This document shows, in pieces, positions 1-6,178 of a stretch of DNA of 6,178 nucleotides. Position numbers and translations under genes: made by a program. This stretch comes from Balneolaceae bacterium (GTDB lineage: Bacteria > Bacteroidota > Rhodothermia > Balneolales > Balneolaceae). The stretch is taken from positions 1 to 6,178 of the forward strand of contig JAASTO010000161.1 in assembly GCA_021767245.1 (NCBI GenBank), written 5' to 3'. Position 1 is the first letter of the stretch; each line of letters begins with the position of its first letter. The notes beneath the pieces are model-generated. The model saw only the letters and a list, made by a program, of their open reading frames with translations. It searched no databases and was not told where the DNA came from.

Positions 1-1001
1 CAAACCATGGTTAGTGATTCTTCGATCACGGGATTCACTTTCCCGGGCATAATGGATGAACCGGGCTGAAGTGCCGCTAGTTCTACTTCACCGATTCCGC
101 TGTTGGGACCTGAGTTCATCCAACGCAGATCGTTTCCTATCTTCATCAAACCCACTGCTATGGTTTTGAGCTGCCCGCTTAATTCTACCGGAGCATCAAC
201 CGTGGCCTGGGCTTCAAAATGATTTTCTGCTTCCACAAAACTCTCACCGGTCAGTTCAGAGATCTTAGCTGCAAAATTCTTACCAAAATCTTTGTGTGTA
301 TTGATACCGGTCCCGACAGCGGTTCCCCCCTGAGGCAATTCACTTACTCTTTCAAGAGCCGATTCAACCCGCTTAATTCCCAATTCAACCTGACGTGCAT
401 ACCCTCCGAATTCCTGTTCTATGGTCACAGGCATGGCGTCCATAAGATGGGTACGCCCGGTTTTAACCACATCAGAGTATTCCTTTCCTTTTTCAAGGAA
501 GGCTTTTTGTAAATGCTGAAGCGCCGGGATCAGGTTATGCTTCACGGCTTTTACAGCAGCCACCCGGATGGTGGTGGGGATCACATCATTGGAGCTTTGT
601 CCATAGTTGATGTGGTCGTTGGGGTGAATGTTCACATCCACGTTATTCTTAAGCTCGTTAGCCCTGTGGGCGATCACCTCGTTGGCATTCATATTTGTTG
701 AAGTACCCGAGCCGGTTTGGAAGATATCGATCACAAATTCCTTATCGTGGACGTCTTCAATCACTTCCTGTGCGGCTGCCTGAATGGCTTCAGCAACTCC
801 CTTGTCCAAAAGACCAAGTTCGGCATTAACTGCAGCCGCTGATTTTTTAACGTATCCAAGTGCTTCAATGAATTCCCGGCTGAATTTGATACCACTCACC
901 GGAAAGTTATCGTGGGCTCTTTGGGTTTGTGCACCGTAAAGGGCATCTTTTGGAACTTTAATTTCACCCATTGAATCTTTCTCGATACGAAAATCACTCA
1001 T
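1..1001 (-). CDS. fumC: Class II fumarate hydratase, 5' part (runs off left edge)
   Basis: Interconverts fumarate and L-malate in the TCA cycle; class II enzymes are cytosolic homotetramers without an iron-sulfur cluster. I translated it from the ATG at 1001-999 (MSDFRIEKDSMGEIKVP). The frame stays open to base 3, giving 333 residues of the usual 460-470, so the C-terminal domain lies outside the window. Visible family landmarks: GAQTQRA near residue 24, the HPNDH B-site loop with His126, GRTHLMDAMPVT with His185 (equivalent to E. coli His188), and the flexible loop GSSIMPGKVNP at 314-324, with Ser315 as the likely catalytic base and Lys321/Asn323 as substrate ligands. All landmarks sit three residues lower than in E. 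coli FumC, which supports the start. The sequence is closer to the fumarase type of actinobacteria (MGE(I/V)KVP start, GKVNPV) than to E. coli. Aspartase, a close paralogue, is less likely because FQTGSGTSTNMN, HLMDA and ESLTM fit fumarases better. Confidence 0.94.
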   Translation of the reverse strand, partial: MSDFRIEKDSMGEIKVPKDALYGAQTQRAHDNFPVSGIKFSREFIEALGYVKKSAAAVNAELGLLDKGVAEAIQAAAQEVIEDVHDKEFVIDIFQTGSGTSTNMNANEVIAHRANELKNNVDVNIHPNDHINYGQSSNDVIPTTIRVAAVKAVKHNLIPALQHLQKAFLEKGKEYSDVVKTGRTHLMDAMPVTIEQEFGGYARQVELGIKRVESALERVSELPQGGTAVGTGINTHKDFGKNFAAKISELTGESFVEAENHFEAQATVDAPVELSGQLKTIAVGLMKIGNDLRWMNSGPNSGIGEVELAALQPGSSIMPGKVNPVIEESLTMV

Positions 1002-1152
1002 CTTACTTAGTTCTTTTAGAGGTTAAAAGGAATACTCTGTCTTCAACATGAACGCATAAATACAGAGCAGAGAAATTTAATTTCTTAGCCTCGAAAAGAT
1101 AAGGAAAAACTGTGTAGATGTTGTGAAATGGTTGTTAAAATTGGTGAGATGC
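1002..1152 (-). other. Intergenic leader of fumC
   Basis: These 151 AT-rich bases separate the acyltransferase stop from the fumarase start and presumably hold the fumC promoter. I see no clear terminator: no GC-rich hairpin followed by T residues. A near match to the Bacteroidota -7 box (TATCTTTT, minus strand 1101-1094) lacks a convincing -33 partner. A short AT-rich inverted repeat, agaaat-tta-atttct, spans 1071-1085. The start codon is preceded by AACTAAGTAAG, with no strong Shine-Dalgarno sequence. Confidence 0.4.
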
Positions 1153-2277
1153 TCAGAGCGATTTTGAGTACATCCGATAGGTCTTATCCAGTTTGCCACC
1201 AATGCGTTCAGCAACGCGTATCATTTCAGGATTTGATTCCAGGACCCAGCTCATTTCCGACTCGGTCTTATTTTCACCTTTTAGGCCGTTTTGAATGGAC
1301 CTATGATGCAGCAAAGCATCAATTCCTTTACCCTGATGTTCAGGAACTACCCCCATCAAAGCGGTTCTCAGAGAGTTGAGCTTTTTCTTTTTCCACAGAA
1401 GTTTAAAGATCCCAAATGGAAAAAGCTTTCCATTCATCGTTTTCAAGATCTCATTGATGTTGGGTATTCCGATCGAGAATCCAACCGGTTTTCCATTCAT
1501 CTCTGCAATGTGGGCGTAATCAGTGTCAATAATGAATTTCAGGTCTTTGGCCACCGCATCAAACTCGGCTTCAGAAAGTGGAATAAAGCCCCAATTCTTT
1601 TTCCAGGCCTCGTTAAATATCTCACGAACGATCCGGATCTCAGATTTAAGATTTTTAAGATCAACGGGACGGATATCAATGTTGGGAAGTCGCTTTTTAA
1701 CGATATTCATCGCCCGGTTCATTCGGTCCAGCGAAACAGTCTCAGTATCCACCATATAGGCATACAGGTCCATTTCTTTTTCGAAACCGGATCCTTTGAT
1801 GAGCCTGTCGTAATAATCAAAGTTGTAAGGCATCAACACATAAGGATCCTTGTCAAACCCATCGATCAAAACCCCAATGGTATCCATCATACTGGGGCTG
1901 GCCGGACCGATCACTTTGTTCATGCCTTTATCACGCAGCCAGTCTGAGGCTACGCGAAACAATAGATTTGCAGTGTGTTGATCATCTATACATTCAAAAA
2001 AACCAAAATGTCCTGTTTTGGAATTGTGATAATCATTGAACCGGTGATCGATAATGGCAGCAATTCTACCTACCAGATTTCCATCCTTTTCTGCCATGAA
2101 CAGTTGGATCTCGGCATTTTCGAAGAAAGGATTTTTATCGGTATCGATAAGCTTCTTCTGGTCCATCCGCAAAGGTGGGATCCAGTGTTCAGCATTCTCG
2201 TAGAAGGTGTATATAAAATCTACAAATCGTTTCCTTTCATCCTTTGAAGAAACAACCGTGACAGCGGAGCTATTCAT
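1153..2277 (-). CDS. GNAT-like acyltransferase, candidate bacterial ceramide synthase
   Basis: A 374-residue soluble protein of the large GNAT-like family that includes E. coli YghO. The N-terminal part carries the family's typical WIPPLRMD (32-39), DKNPFF (47-52), LVGRIAAIID (68-77) and FGFFEC (91-96) stretches. The C-terminal half has a second GNAT-type segment: AHIAEMNGKPVGFSIGIPN (255-273), then the acyl-CoA pyrophosphate loop PEHQGKGID (312-320), then SNPEMIRVAERIGGKLDKTYRMY (348-370), a normal GNAT C-terminus. It lies 17 bases after the serine palmitoyltransferase-like gene and is almost certainly cotranscribed with it. In Caulobacter the ceramide synthase acting after Spt belongs to an acyl-CoA N-acyltransferase family, so N-acylation of a sphingoid base is the best guess. 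That function is inferred from family and neighbour; acylation of another amine is possible. There is no signal peptide or true membrane span, but 284-300 is a hydrophobic-basic stretch (LFPFGIFKLLWKKKKL) that could touch the membrane. The ATG at 2277-2275 has no clear ribosome binding site. Confidence 0.85.
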   Translation of the reverse strand: MNSSAVTVVSSKDERKRFVDFIYTFYENAEHWIPPLRMDQKKLIDTDKNPFFENAEIQLFMAEKDGNLVGRIAAIIDHRFNDYHNSKTGHFGFFECIDDQHTANLLFRVASDWLRDKGMNKVIGPASPSMMDTIGVLIDGFDKDPYVLMPYNFDYYDRLIKGSGFEKEMDLYAYMVDTETVSLDRMNRAMNIVKKRLPNIDIRPVDLKNLKSEIRIVREIFNEAWKKNWGFIPLSEAEFDAVAKDLKFIIDTDYAHIAEMNGKPVGFSIGIPNINEILKTMNGKLFPFGIFKLLWKKKKLNSLRTALMGVVPEHQGKGIDALLHHRSIQNGLKGENKTESEMSWVLESNPEMIRVAERIGGKLDKTYRMYSKSL

Positions 2278-2294
2278 ACGGTACTACAGTTTAA

Positions 2295-3533
2295 TTATTC
2301 AACTCCGGAGTGACCGTTACGATCAATGATACCATGCTTCAGCCCTACTTTACGGAAGGCCTCGAGGATCTGATCCAGGTGTTCATCGGTGTGGCTTGCC
2401 ATGTAGCTGGTTCTCAGAAGAGACTGCCCTCTTGGCACAGCAGGGGGAACAACCGCATTGGCATATACGCCTTCTTCAAACAGGTCTTTCCAGAAACGGA
2501 AACAATCCATCATTTCACCGATCACGACCGGTATAATAGGACTTTGACTGTTCCAGACATTGAATCCAAGATTCTTAAGTTCTTTACGCATGTAGTTTGC
2601 GATCTCTTCCAATCGTTCGAGTCTCCAAGGCTCTTCCTGAAGGATCTCAAGAGCTTTCAATACTGTAGCCACATTAGCCGGTGGCATAGAAGCACTGAAA
2701 ATATGTGCCGGTGAGTTATGTCTGATAAATTCAATAACCGGTTTATCGCCTACCAGAAAACCGCCAAGTGATGCAAATGATTTAGAGAAGGTACCGCTGA
2801 TCAAGTCAACTTTATCGGTCAACCCAAACACGGAAGCTGAACCACGTCCTCCATCTCCAACTACACCAACGGCATGAGCATCATCCAGGTATAACCTTGC
2901 GTTGTATTTTTGAGCAAGTTCTACCAGCTTTGGAACATTGGCAAGTGTGCCTGACATGGAAAATACACCATCAGTAATAATGATCTTACCTGAATCAGGA
3001 TCGGCCCGCTGTAAAAGCTTCTCGAGCTGATCCATATCATTGTGTTGATACCGAACGGTCTTCGCATTCGAAACCAGGGTACCAACTACGATACAGGCAT
3101 GATTGTCCTTATCAGAGAATATAATATCGTTACGGCCTGCAATGGTTTGTATCGATCCCTCATTGGTTTGATATCCGGTACTGAACAATACACAGGCTTC
3201 CTTACCCATGAATTCGGCCAGTTTTTCCTCCAGTTCCAGGTGACTGTCAAGTGTTCCGTTCAAGTATCTTGAACCGGTACATCCGGTACCGTATTTGGTC
3301 AAAGCATCCTGGGCTGCTTTGATCGTACGTGGATCGTTAGTGAGGCCAAGGTAATTATTGGAACCGGCCATGATCACACGGTGCCCTTCAATTTCTACAA
3401 TGGTTCCGTCAGTGGCTTCCAGGGGCTTAAAGTATGGAAACAATCCTGCTTCTTTTACCTCATCGGCTTTTCTGAAATTATAAGCCTTTGAAAAAATGTC
3501 TGAATTTTTGGCGCTTGTTTTCTTATCGGCCAT
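2295..3533 (-). CDS. spt: Serine palmitoyltransferase-type alpha-oxoamine synthase
   Basis: PLP-dependent fold-type I enzyme that condenses an acyl thioester with an amino acid, with loss of CO2. With serine the product is 3-ketosphinganine, the first committed sphingolipid intermediate. Visible landmarks in 412 residues: AGSNNYLGL (56-64), YGTGCTGSRYLNGTLDSHLELE (81-102), STGYQTNEG (118-126), DKDNHACI with His145 that should stack on PLP, LDDAHAVGVVGDGGRG (216-231) with Asp217 and His220, and SGTFSKSFASLGG with Lys251 as the Schiff-base lysine. LLRTSYMA near 372-379 supplies the conserved Arg374. GTGCTGSR and KSFASLGG match bacterial Spt proteins better than BioF or Kbl. Relatives that use glycine (Kbl), alanine (BioF) or cysteate (sulfonolipid synthase) cannot be fully excluded. 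No membrane segment is present, as expected of soluble bacterial Spt. The ATG at 3533-3531 has AAGGA nine bases upstream. It heads the pair with the GNAT-like gene. Confidence 0.9.
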   Translation of the reverse strand: MADKKTSAKNSDIFSKAYNFRKADEVKEAGLFPYFKPLEATDGTIVEIEGHRVIMAGSNNYLGLTNDPRTIKAAQDALTKYGTGCTGSRYLNGTLDSHLELEEKLAEFMGKEACVLFSTGYQTNEGSIQTIAGRNDIIFSDKDNHACIVVGTLVSNAKTVRYQHNDMDQLEKLLQRADPDSGKIIITDGVFSMSGTLANVPKLVELAQKYNARLYLDDAHAVGVVGDGGRGSASVFGLTDKVDLISGTFSKSFASLGGFLVGDKPVIEFIRHNSPAHIFSASMPPANVATVLKALEILQEEPWRLERLEEIANYMRKELKNLGFNVWNSQSPIIPVVIGEMMDCFRFWKDLFEEGVYANAVVPPAVPRGQSLLRTSYMASHTDEHLDQILEAFRKVGLKHGIIDRNGHSGVE

Positions 3534-3542
3534 TAGGTGATT

Positions 3543-3547
3543 TCCTT
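3543..3547 (-). promoter_or_regulatory. Ribosome binding site of the spt-like gene
   Basis: AAGGA on the minus strand, nine bases before the ATG at 3533. It is the clearest Shine-Dalgarno match in front of any gene in the window and supports that start. Confidence 0.5.
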
Positions 3548-3657
3548 AAAAAAGATTCTAAATAAACATCAAAATATAGCCGGCTTCTTGATCCTAAAAA
3601 GTTATTACTAAAGACGTTAGAAAAACCGACTGCTGATACAAAAAGTAATTATCTGAG

Positions 3658-3665
3658 CAAAGATA
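3658..3665 (-). promoter_or_regulatory. Candidate -7 box (TATCTTTG) of the spt-like operon
   Basis: Minus-strand TATCTTTG matches the TAnnTTTG -7 consensus of Bacteroidota primary sigma factors exactly. It would start transcription near 3651, leaving a leader of roughly 115 bases before the spt-like ATG. At the expected distance of 19-21 bases the -33 region has no TTG; it coincides with one end of the palindrome at 3686-3705. A perfect inverted repeat TTATCT-TTGCTC-AGATAA (minus strand 3666-3649) spans the box and the predicted start. The match is short, so chance is possible. Confidence 0.45.
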
Positions 3666-3685
3666 ACAAATTTATAAGAATGCTT

Positions 3686-3705
3686 CTGAATTACATGTAA
3701 ATCAG
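3686..3705. promoter_or_regulatory. 20-base palindrome, candidate operator
   Basis: The plus strand reads ctgaattacatgtaaatcag. The 10-base core TTACATGTAA is a perfect palindrome and the CTGA/TCAG ends also pair; only positions 3690 and 3701 break the symmetry. It sits between the second glycosyltransferase and the spt-like gene, beside or over the -33 position expected for the TATCTTTG box. A dimeric regulator could bind there. It is not followed by a T-run on the minus strand, so a terminator for the glycosyltransferase pair is less likely. Confidence 0.45.
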
Positions 3706-3736
3706 TACTCAGATGAGCAATTTTCTTCGATGATCC

Positions 3737-4903
3737 TCAGCCCTTCTTAGCTAACAAATCCTCGTATGTTTCAAACAACATTTTAAAATGTTGCTCCATG
3801 GTAACGATGTCATTTTCTGCGGCTTTTACGGTGGCGTTCACCAAGTCACTTCGATCCCGACTTACCAGATTCAGTAATCCTTTAGTAAAGGACTCGCTGT
3901 CCCCGGGTCTGTAGGTTTCCCCAAGTTCAGGATTTGCGATCTCTGCGGCCCCACCGATCTCGGGTACCAATACAGGGAGTCCACTGCACACAGCTTCCGC
4001 TACCACAATACCATAAGTTTCAGCGGCAGAACCGTGAACAAAATAATCTGACGAGGCCAGAATATTGGCGAGTTCGTCCCTGTTCTCCGTAAATCCCATC
4101 AATTTTACCAGATCCGATTTACCGGCCTTCGATTCCACATATTTTCTGATGGGTCCGTCTCCAAAAATCATCAACCCCATGGGTGTTTCTTCTGAGGCCT
4201 TGATAAATCCATCAATTATGGTACCTAATCTCTTTTCGGGATGATGACGGCTTATCGCGATCATAAGCTTAGCATCTTCAGGAAGCCCAAAATCAGCTAA
4301 TAGCCTGGACCGAAGCTTCTCATCTCTTCGTTTCGGTGAAAAGAAATCCTTATCGATCCCGAACGGGACAGCAATTGGATTTTTCACCCCATGTTCACCT
4401 ATCCGTTCTGCCAGCCAGCTACCACTTACAATTGTAGCGTCGAACCGGTTACTCAGATTCTGTAAATACTTCCAGTAGAATCCAAACATCTTATCAATAT
4501 TCCTGAAACCAACGGAGTGCCCAAAAAAAGTTTGTGGGTAAGCCGCGATCGGATCCTGGTGAAAGATAAAGGTCTTGACTGCGTCACCTTTCCACCTGCC
4601 GGCAAACCAACCGCCTGTCCACGGTGACGAACCTTCCACTACATCCGGTTTTTCACGATCCAGGATCTCATGAACGGCTTTTTCTCTCCATAGAATATAG
4701 TATCGCCAATCGACCGGTAATCGCGGGCCTTTTACCCAAATGACTCTCCCACCATCGCGTTCCTCTTCCCCCCAGTCCTCTCCTGGGGCAACAATTACGA
4801 TCTCGTGGCCCATCTGGGACCCAAATTTCAATTTTTGATTGATGTAGGTTTTAACACCTCCACCCTGATCCGTGTAAAACTCTGCAACGTCAATGATCTT
4901 CAT
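3737..4903 (-). CDS. GT4-like glycosyltransferase (second of pair)
   Basis: GT-B fold, retaining-type glycosyltransferase of 388 residues, cytosolic or peripheral to the inner membrane. The acceptor-side N-terminal domain begins MKIIDVAEFYTDQGGGVKTYI, with the glycine-rich GGGVKTY loop at 14-20, and includes DVVEGSSPW (87-95) and FHQDPIAAYP (114-123). The donor-side C-terminal domain has SRHHPEKR (218-225), whose basic residues should hold the nucleotide-sugar phosphates, IFGDGP (246-251), and the EX7E motif E295-TYGIVVA-E303, followed by SGLPVLVPEIGG (307-318). Length is normal for the family. It starts 14 bases after the other glycosyltransferase and is surely cotranscribed. Similar proteins paired with a homologue of that neighbour are, as I recall, common in Alphaproteobacteria. 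Donor and acceptor cannot be read from the sequence. The position just upstream of sphingolipid-type genes suggests a glycolipid product, which is inference. No clear Shine-Dalgarno sequence precedes the ATG. Confidence 0.88.
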   Translation of the reverse strand: MKIIDVAEFYTDQGGGVKTYINQKLKFGSQMGHEIVIVAPGEDWGEEERDGGRVIWVKGPRLPVDWRYYILWREKAVHEILDREKPDVVEGSSPWTGGWFAGRWKGDAVKTFIFHQDPIAAYPQTFFGHSVGFRNIDKMFGFYWKYLQNLSNRFDATIVSGSWLAERIGEHGVKNPIAVPFGIDKDFFSPKRRDEKLRSRLLADFGLPEDAKLMIAISRHHPEKRLGTIIDGFIKASEETPMGLMIFGDGPIRKYVESKAGKSDLVKLMGFTENRDELANILASSDYFVHGSAAETYGIVVAEAVCSGLPVLVPEIGGAAEIANPELGETYRPGDSESFTKGLLNLVSRDRSDLVNATVKAAENDIVTMEQHFKMLFETYEDLLAKKG

Positions 4904-4917
4904 ATAATGGAGATCCC

Positions 4918-6078
4918 TTAATTATTTTTCTGGTTGATAGCTGTATTCAATGCTTCCCGATAATTCTGAACCAACTGTCCGTTGATTTCGTCCCACTCGT
5001 AACCCAAGGCTTTCTCCCTGGAGCGCTCTCCCATCTCTTTTCTCAAGCTTATACTTTCAACGATCTTTTTAAGCTTTTCCGTAAAATCGGTTTTATCCTG
5101 AGGTTCTGCCAAAAAGCCATTTACCCCATCCTCAACCAAAGAACGGCTGCCCGTGGCATTGGCAACAAGGCATGGCAAGCCACAGCTCATAGCTTCGAGG
5201 GTTACGTTGCCAAAAGTTTCGGTGTGAGATGGAAACATGAACACATCACTGCTTGCATAGGCCGTGGCCAGATCCTCGCCATTTAAAAAACCGGTGTAAA
5301 CCGCTTCAGGCATTAACTCCTGTAATTCGGCTTTTGCCGGCCCATCTCCCACCACCATGGCTTTTATGTGAGCGTTCTCTTCAGAAAGTTTTTGAACACT
5401 ATGACGGAAGGTATCCAGTTCTTTTTCCCACACAAGACGAGACACGAATGTTACAACGATATCATCTTCTTTAAAGCCTCGTTCCTTTCTCCAGCTTTCG
5501 CTCCTTTTATCAGGTGAAAACAGATCTGTATTAACCCCTCTTGCCCAGATCTTCATCTCACTTTTAAATTCATGAGGTATGAGCTCATCGATCATGGATT
5601 GTGACGGAACATACACATGCCTACAAGCATTGTAGAACCAGCTCAAATATTTCCATGCTACGCTCTCTATCAGGTTCAATCCATAGTATTTCAGATAACT
5701 GGTAAAGTGGGTATGGTATGAACCGACAATGGGAACATTATGCTTTTGTGCCCATTTTTTAGCTTTCAATCCGCCAACATCAGGGGTGGCTATGTGAACC
5801 AACGTGGGGTCAAATTCCTTAAGTGCTTTTTTAGCCTCTCGGGACAGCCCGAGTGTTGCCCGGTATTCTCCCCTTCCGGATACGGGCATTCTTACAGAGG
5901 GCAATGGAATCAGCGTACCGTTGTGTTCCAGATCCGGTTTATCGATGGTTGGGCCAAATACCAACACCGGAATACCCTGATCTTCCAAAAACTTGACCAA
6001 CCTGTTTAGTGTAAGGGAAACGCCATCTTTGATATGATTATAATTTCCAGTAAAAAGGGCGATTCTTAATTCTTTCAT
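4918..6078 (-). CDS. GT4-like glycosyltransferase, SqdX/MgtA-like (first of pair)
   Basis: GT-B fold glycosyltransferase of 386 residues. The N-terminal half begins at the first beta strand, IALFTGNYNHIKDGVSLTLNRL (6-27), and contains the family landmarks LVHIATPDVGGLKAKKWA (93-110), SYHTHFTSYLKYYG (120-133), YVPSQSM (156-162) and WARGVNTDLFSPDKR (178-192). The C-terminal donor domain has SRLVWEKE (213-220; Arg214 and Lys219 likely bind phosphate), VVGDGP (242-247) and the EX7E motif E287-TFGNVTL-E295, then SCGLP and DGVNGFLAEP (317-326). This pattern resembles the group holding sulfoquinovosyltransferase SqdX and mannosyltransferases of the MgtA/PimB type, all of which glycosylate membrane lipids. 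That supports a lipid acceptor, but the sugar donor is not determinable. No SqdB-like gene is in the window, so a sulfolipid role has no local support. The ATG at 6078 follows an A/T-only tract without a Shine-Dalgarno sequence. Confidence 0.88.
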   Translation of the reverse strand: MKELRIALFTGNYNHIKDGVSLTLNRLVKFLEDQGIPVLVFGPTIDKPDLEHNGTLIPLPSVRMPVSGRGEYRATLGLSREAKKALKEFDPTLVHIATPDVGGLKAKKWAQKHNVPIVGSYHTHFTSYLKYYGLNLIESVAWKYLSWFYNACRHVYVPSQSMIDELIPHEFKSEMKIWARGVNTDLFSPDKRSESWRKERGFKEDDIVVTFVSRLVWEKELDTFRHSVQKLSEENAHIKAMVVGDGPAKAELQELMPEAVYTGFLNGEDLATAYASSDVFMFPSHTETFGNVTLEAMSCGLPCLVANATGSRSLVEDGVNGFLAEPQDKTDFTEKLKKIVESISLRKEMGERSREKALGYEWDEINGQLVQNYREALNTAINQKNN

Positions 6079-6123
6079 AAAAATTTAAAAGCAGGTGGCA
6101 GATTCGTATCTTGATCGCCCTGC
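6079..6123 (-). terminator. Imperfect hairpin with T-rich tract before the first glycosyltransferase
   Basis: On the plus strand, gcag (6091-6094) pairs with ctgc (6120-6123), ggc (6097-6099) with gcc (6117-6119), and agat (6100-6103) with atct (6108-6111) around a tcgt loop. The bulges are gt and tgatc. Read on the minus strand, the hairpin is followed by TTTTAAATTTTT and then the ATG. This resembles a weak intrinsic terminator or attenuator, or just a structured leader. The unequal bulges make it uncertain. Confidence 0.25.
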
Positions 6124-6178
6124 AATGTAATAGAGATTCTGATTATTATATTTCGATAAATAATCTTTAAATATAAGG
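6124..6178. other. AT-rich right edge, probably intergenic
   Basis: Very AT-rich sequence upstream of the glycosyltransferase pair, likely part of its promoter region. I see no good TAnnTTTG box. Two minus-strand frames stay open from the window edge: one of 30 codons ending in TAA at 6087-6085, and one of 33 codons whose TGA overlaps the glycosyltransferase ATG as ATGA. A gene tail from beyond the edge therefore cannot be excluded, but the base composition and the low-complexity translations favour non-coding DNA. Confidence 0.3.

Noticed and set aside
219..701. Two plus-strand open frames of 97 and 62 codons
   Set aside because: They lie opposite the fumarase, which is conserved across the whole stretch and explains the open frames.
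1..1001. Aspartate ammonia-lyase as the identity of the left-edge gene
   Set aside because: The GKVNPV stretch also occurs in aspartases, but FQTGSGTSTNMN, GRTHLMDAMPVT and ESLTM fit class II fumarase better.
1035..1067. Inverted repeat ctctgt/acagag upstream of fumC
   Set aside because: The arms are only six bases and are 21 bases apart, which is expected by chance, and they are not placed against a recognisable promoter.
1291..1947. 218-codon open frame on the plus strand
   Set aside because: It is fully antisense to the GNAT-like gene, whose translation shows clear family motifs; the plus-strand product has no recognisable motif.
2310..3272. Plus-strand open frames of 134 and 76 codons
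   Set aside because: They are shadows of the spt-like gene, with no ribosome binding site or motif of their own.
4918..6078. Sulfoquinovosyltransferase (sqdX) as a firm name
   Set aside because: Similarity is to a broad group that also holds mannosyl- and glucosyltransferases, and no SqdB-like gene is nearby.

Overview
The window carries five genes, all on the minus strand, so it reads right to left. Four look complete. The fifth, a fumarase, runs off the left edge. The FCB group (Bacteroidota or the related Balneolota/Rhodothermota) is suggested by moderate GC, AT-rich leaders with weak Shine-Dalgarno sequences, a perfect TAnnTTTG-type promoter box, and a bacterial sphingoid-base synthase gene. 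This placement is an inference; no marker gene is present.

In transcription order: (1) 6078-4918 and 4903-3737 are two GT-B fold, family-4-like glycosyltransferases only 14 bases apart, clearly one transcription unit. (2) A 203-base gap follows, holding a near-perfect 20-base palindrome beside a TATCTTTG promoter box. (3) 3533-2295 is a PLP-dependent alpha-oxoamine synthase of the serine palmitoyltransferase type, followed after 17 bases by 2277-1153, a 374-residue GNAT-like acyltransferase. (4) A 151-base gap follows. (5) 1001-1 is the first 333 residues of a class II fumarase.

The main biological reading is a lipid locus. The synthase would condense a fatty acyl thioester with serine to give a 3-keto sphingoid base, and the GNAT-like protein is a good candidate for the N-acyltransferase (bacterial ceramide synthase) step. 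The two glycosyltransferases would then be candidates for putting sugars on the ceramide. The ketone reductase needed in such a pathway is not in the window. The closest alternative is a sulfonolipid (capnine-type) pathway, in which a homologous synthase uses cysteate instead of serine; sequence reading alone does not separate the two. The fumarase is a central-metabolism gene and probably a separate unit.

No tRNA, rRNA, CRISPR array, insertion sequence or phage gene was seen. Plus-strand open frames in the window are antisense shadows of the minus-strand genes.
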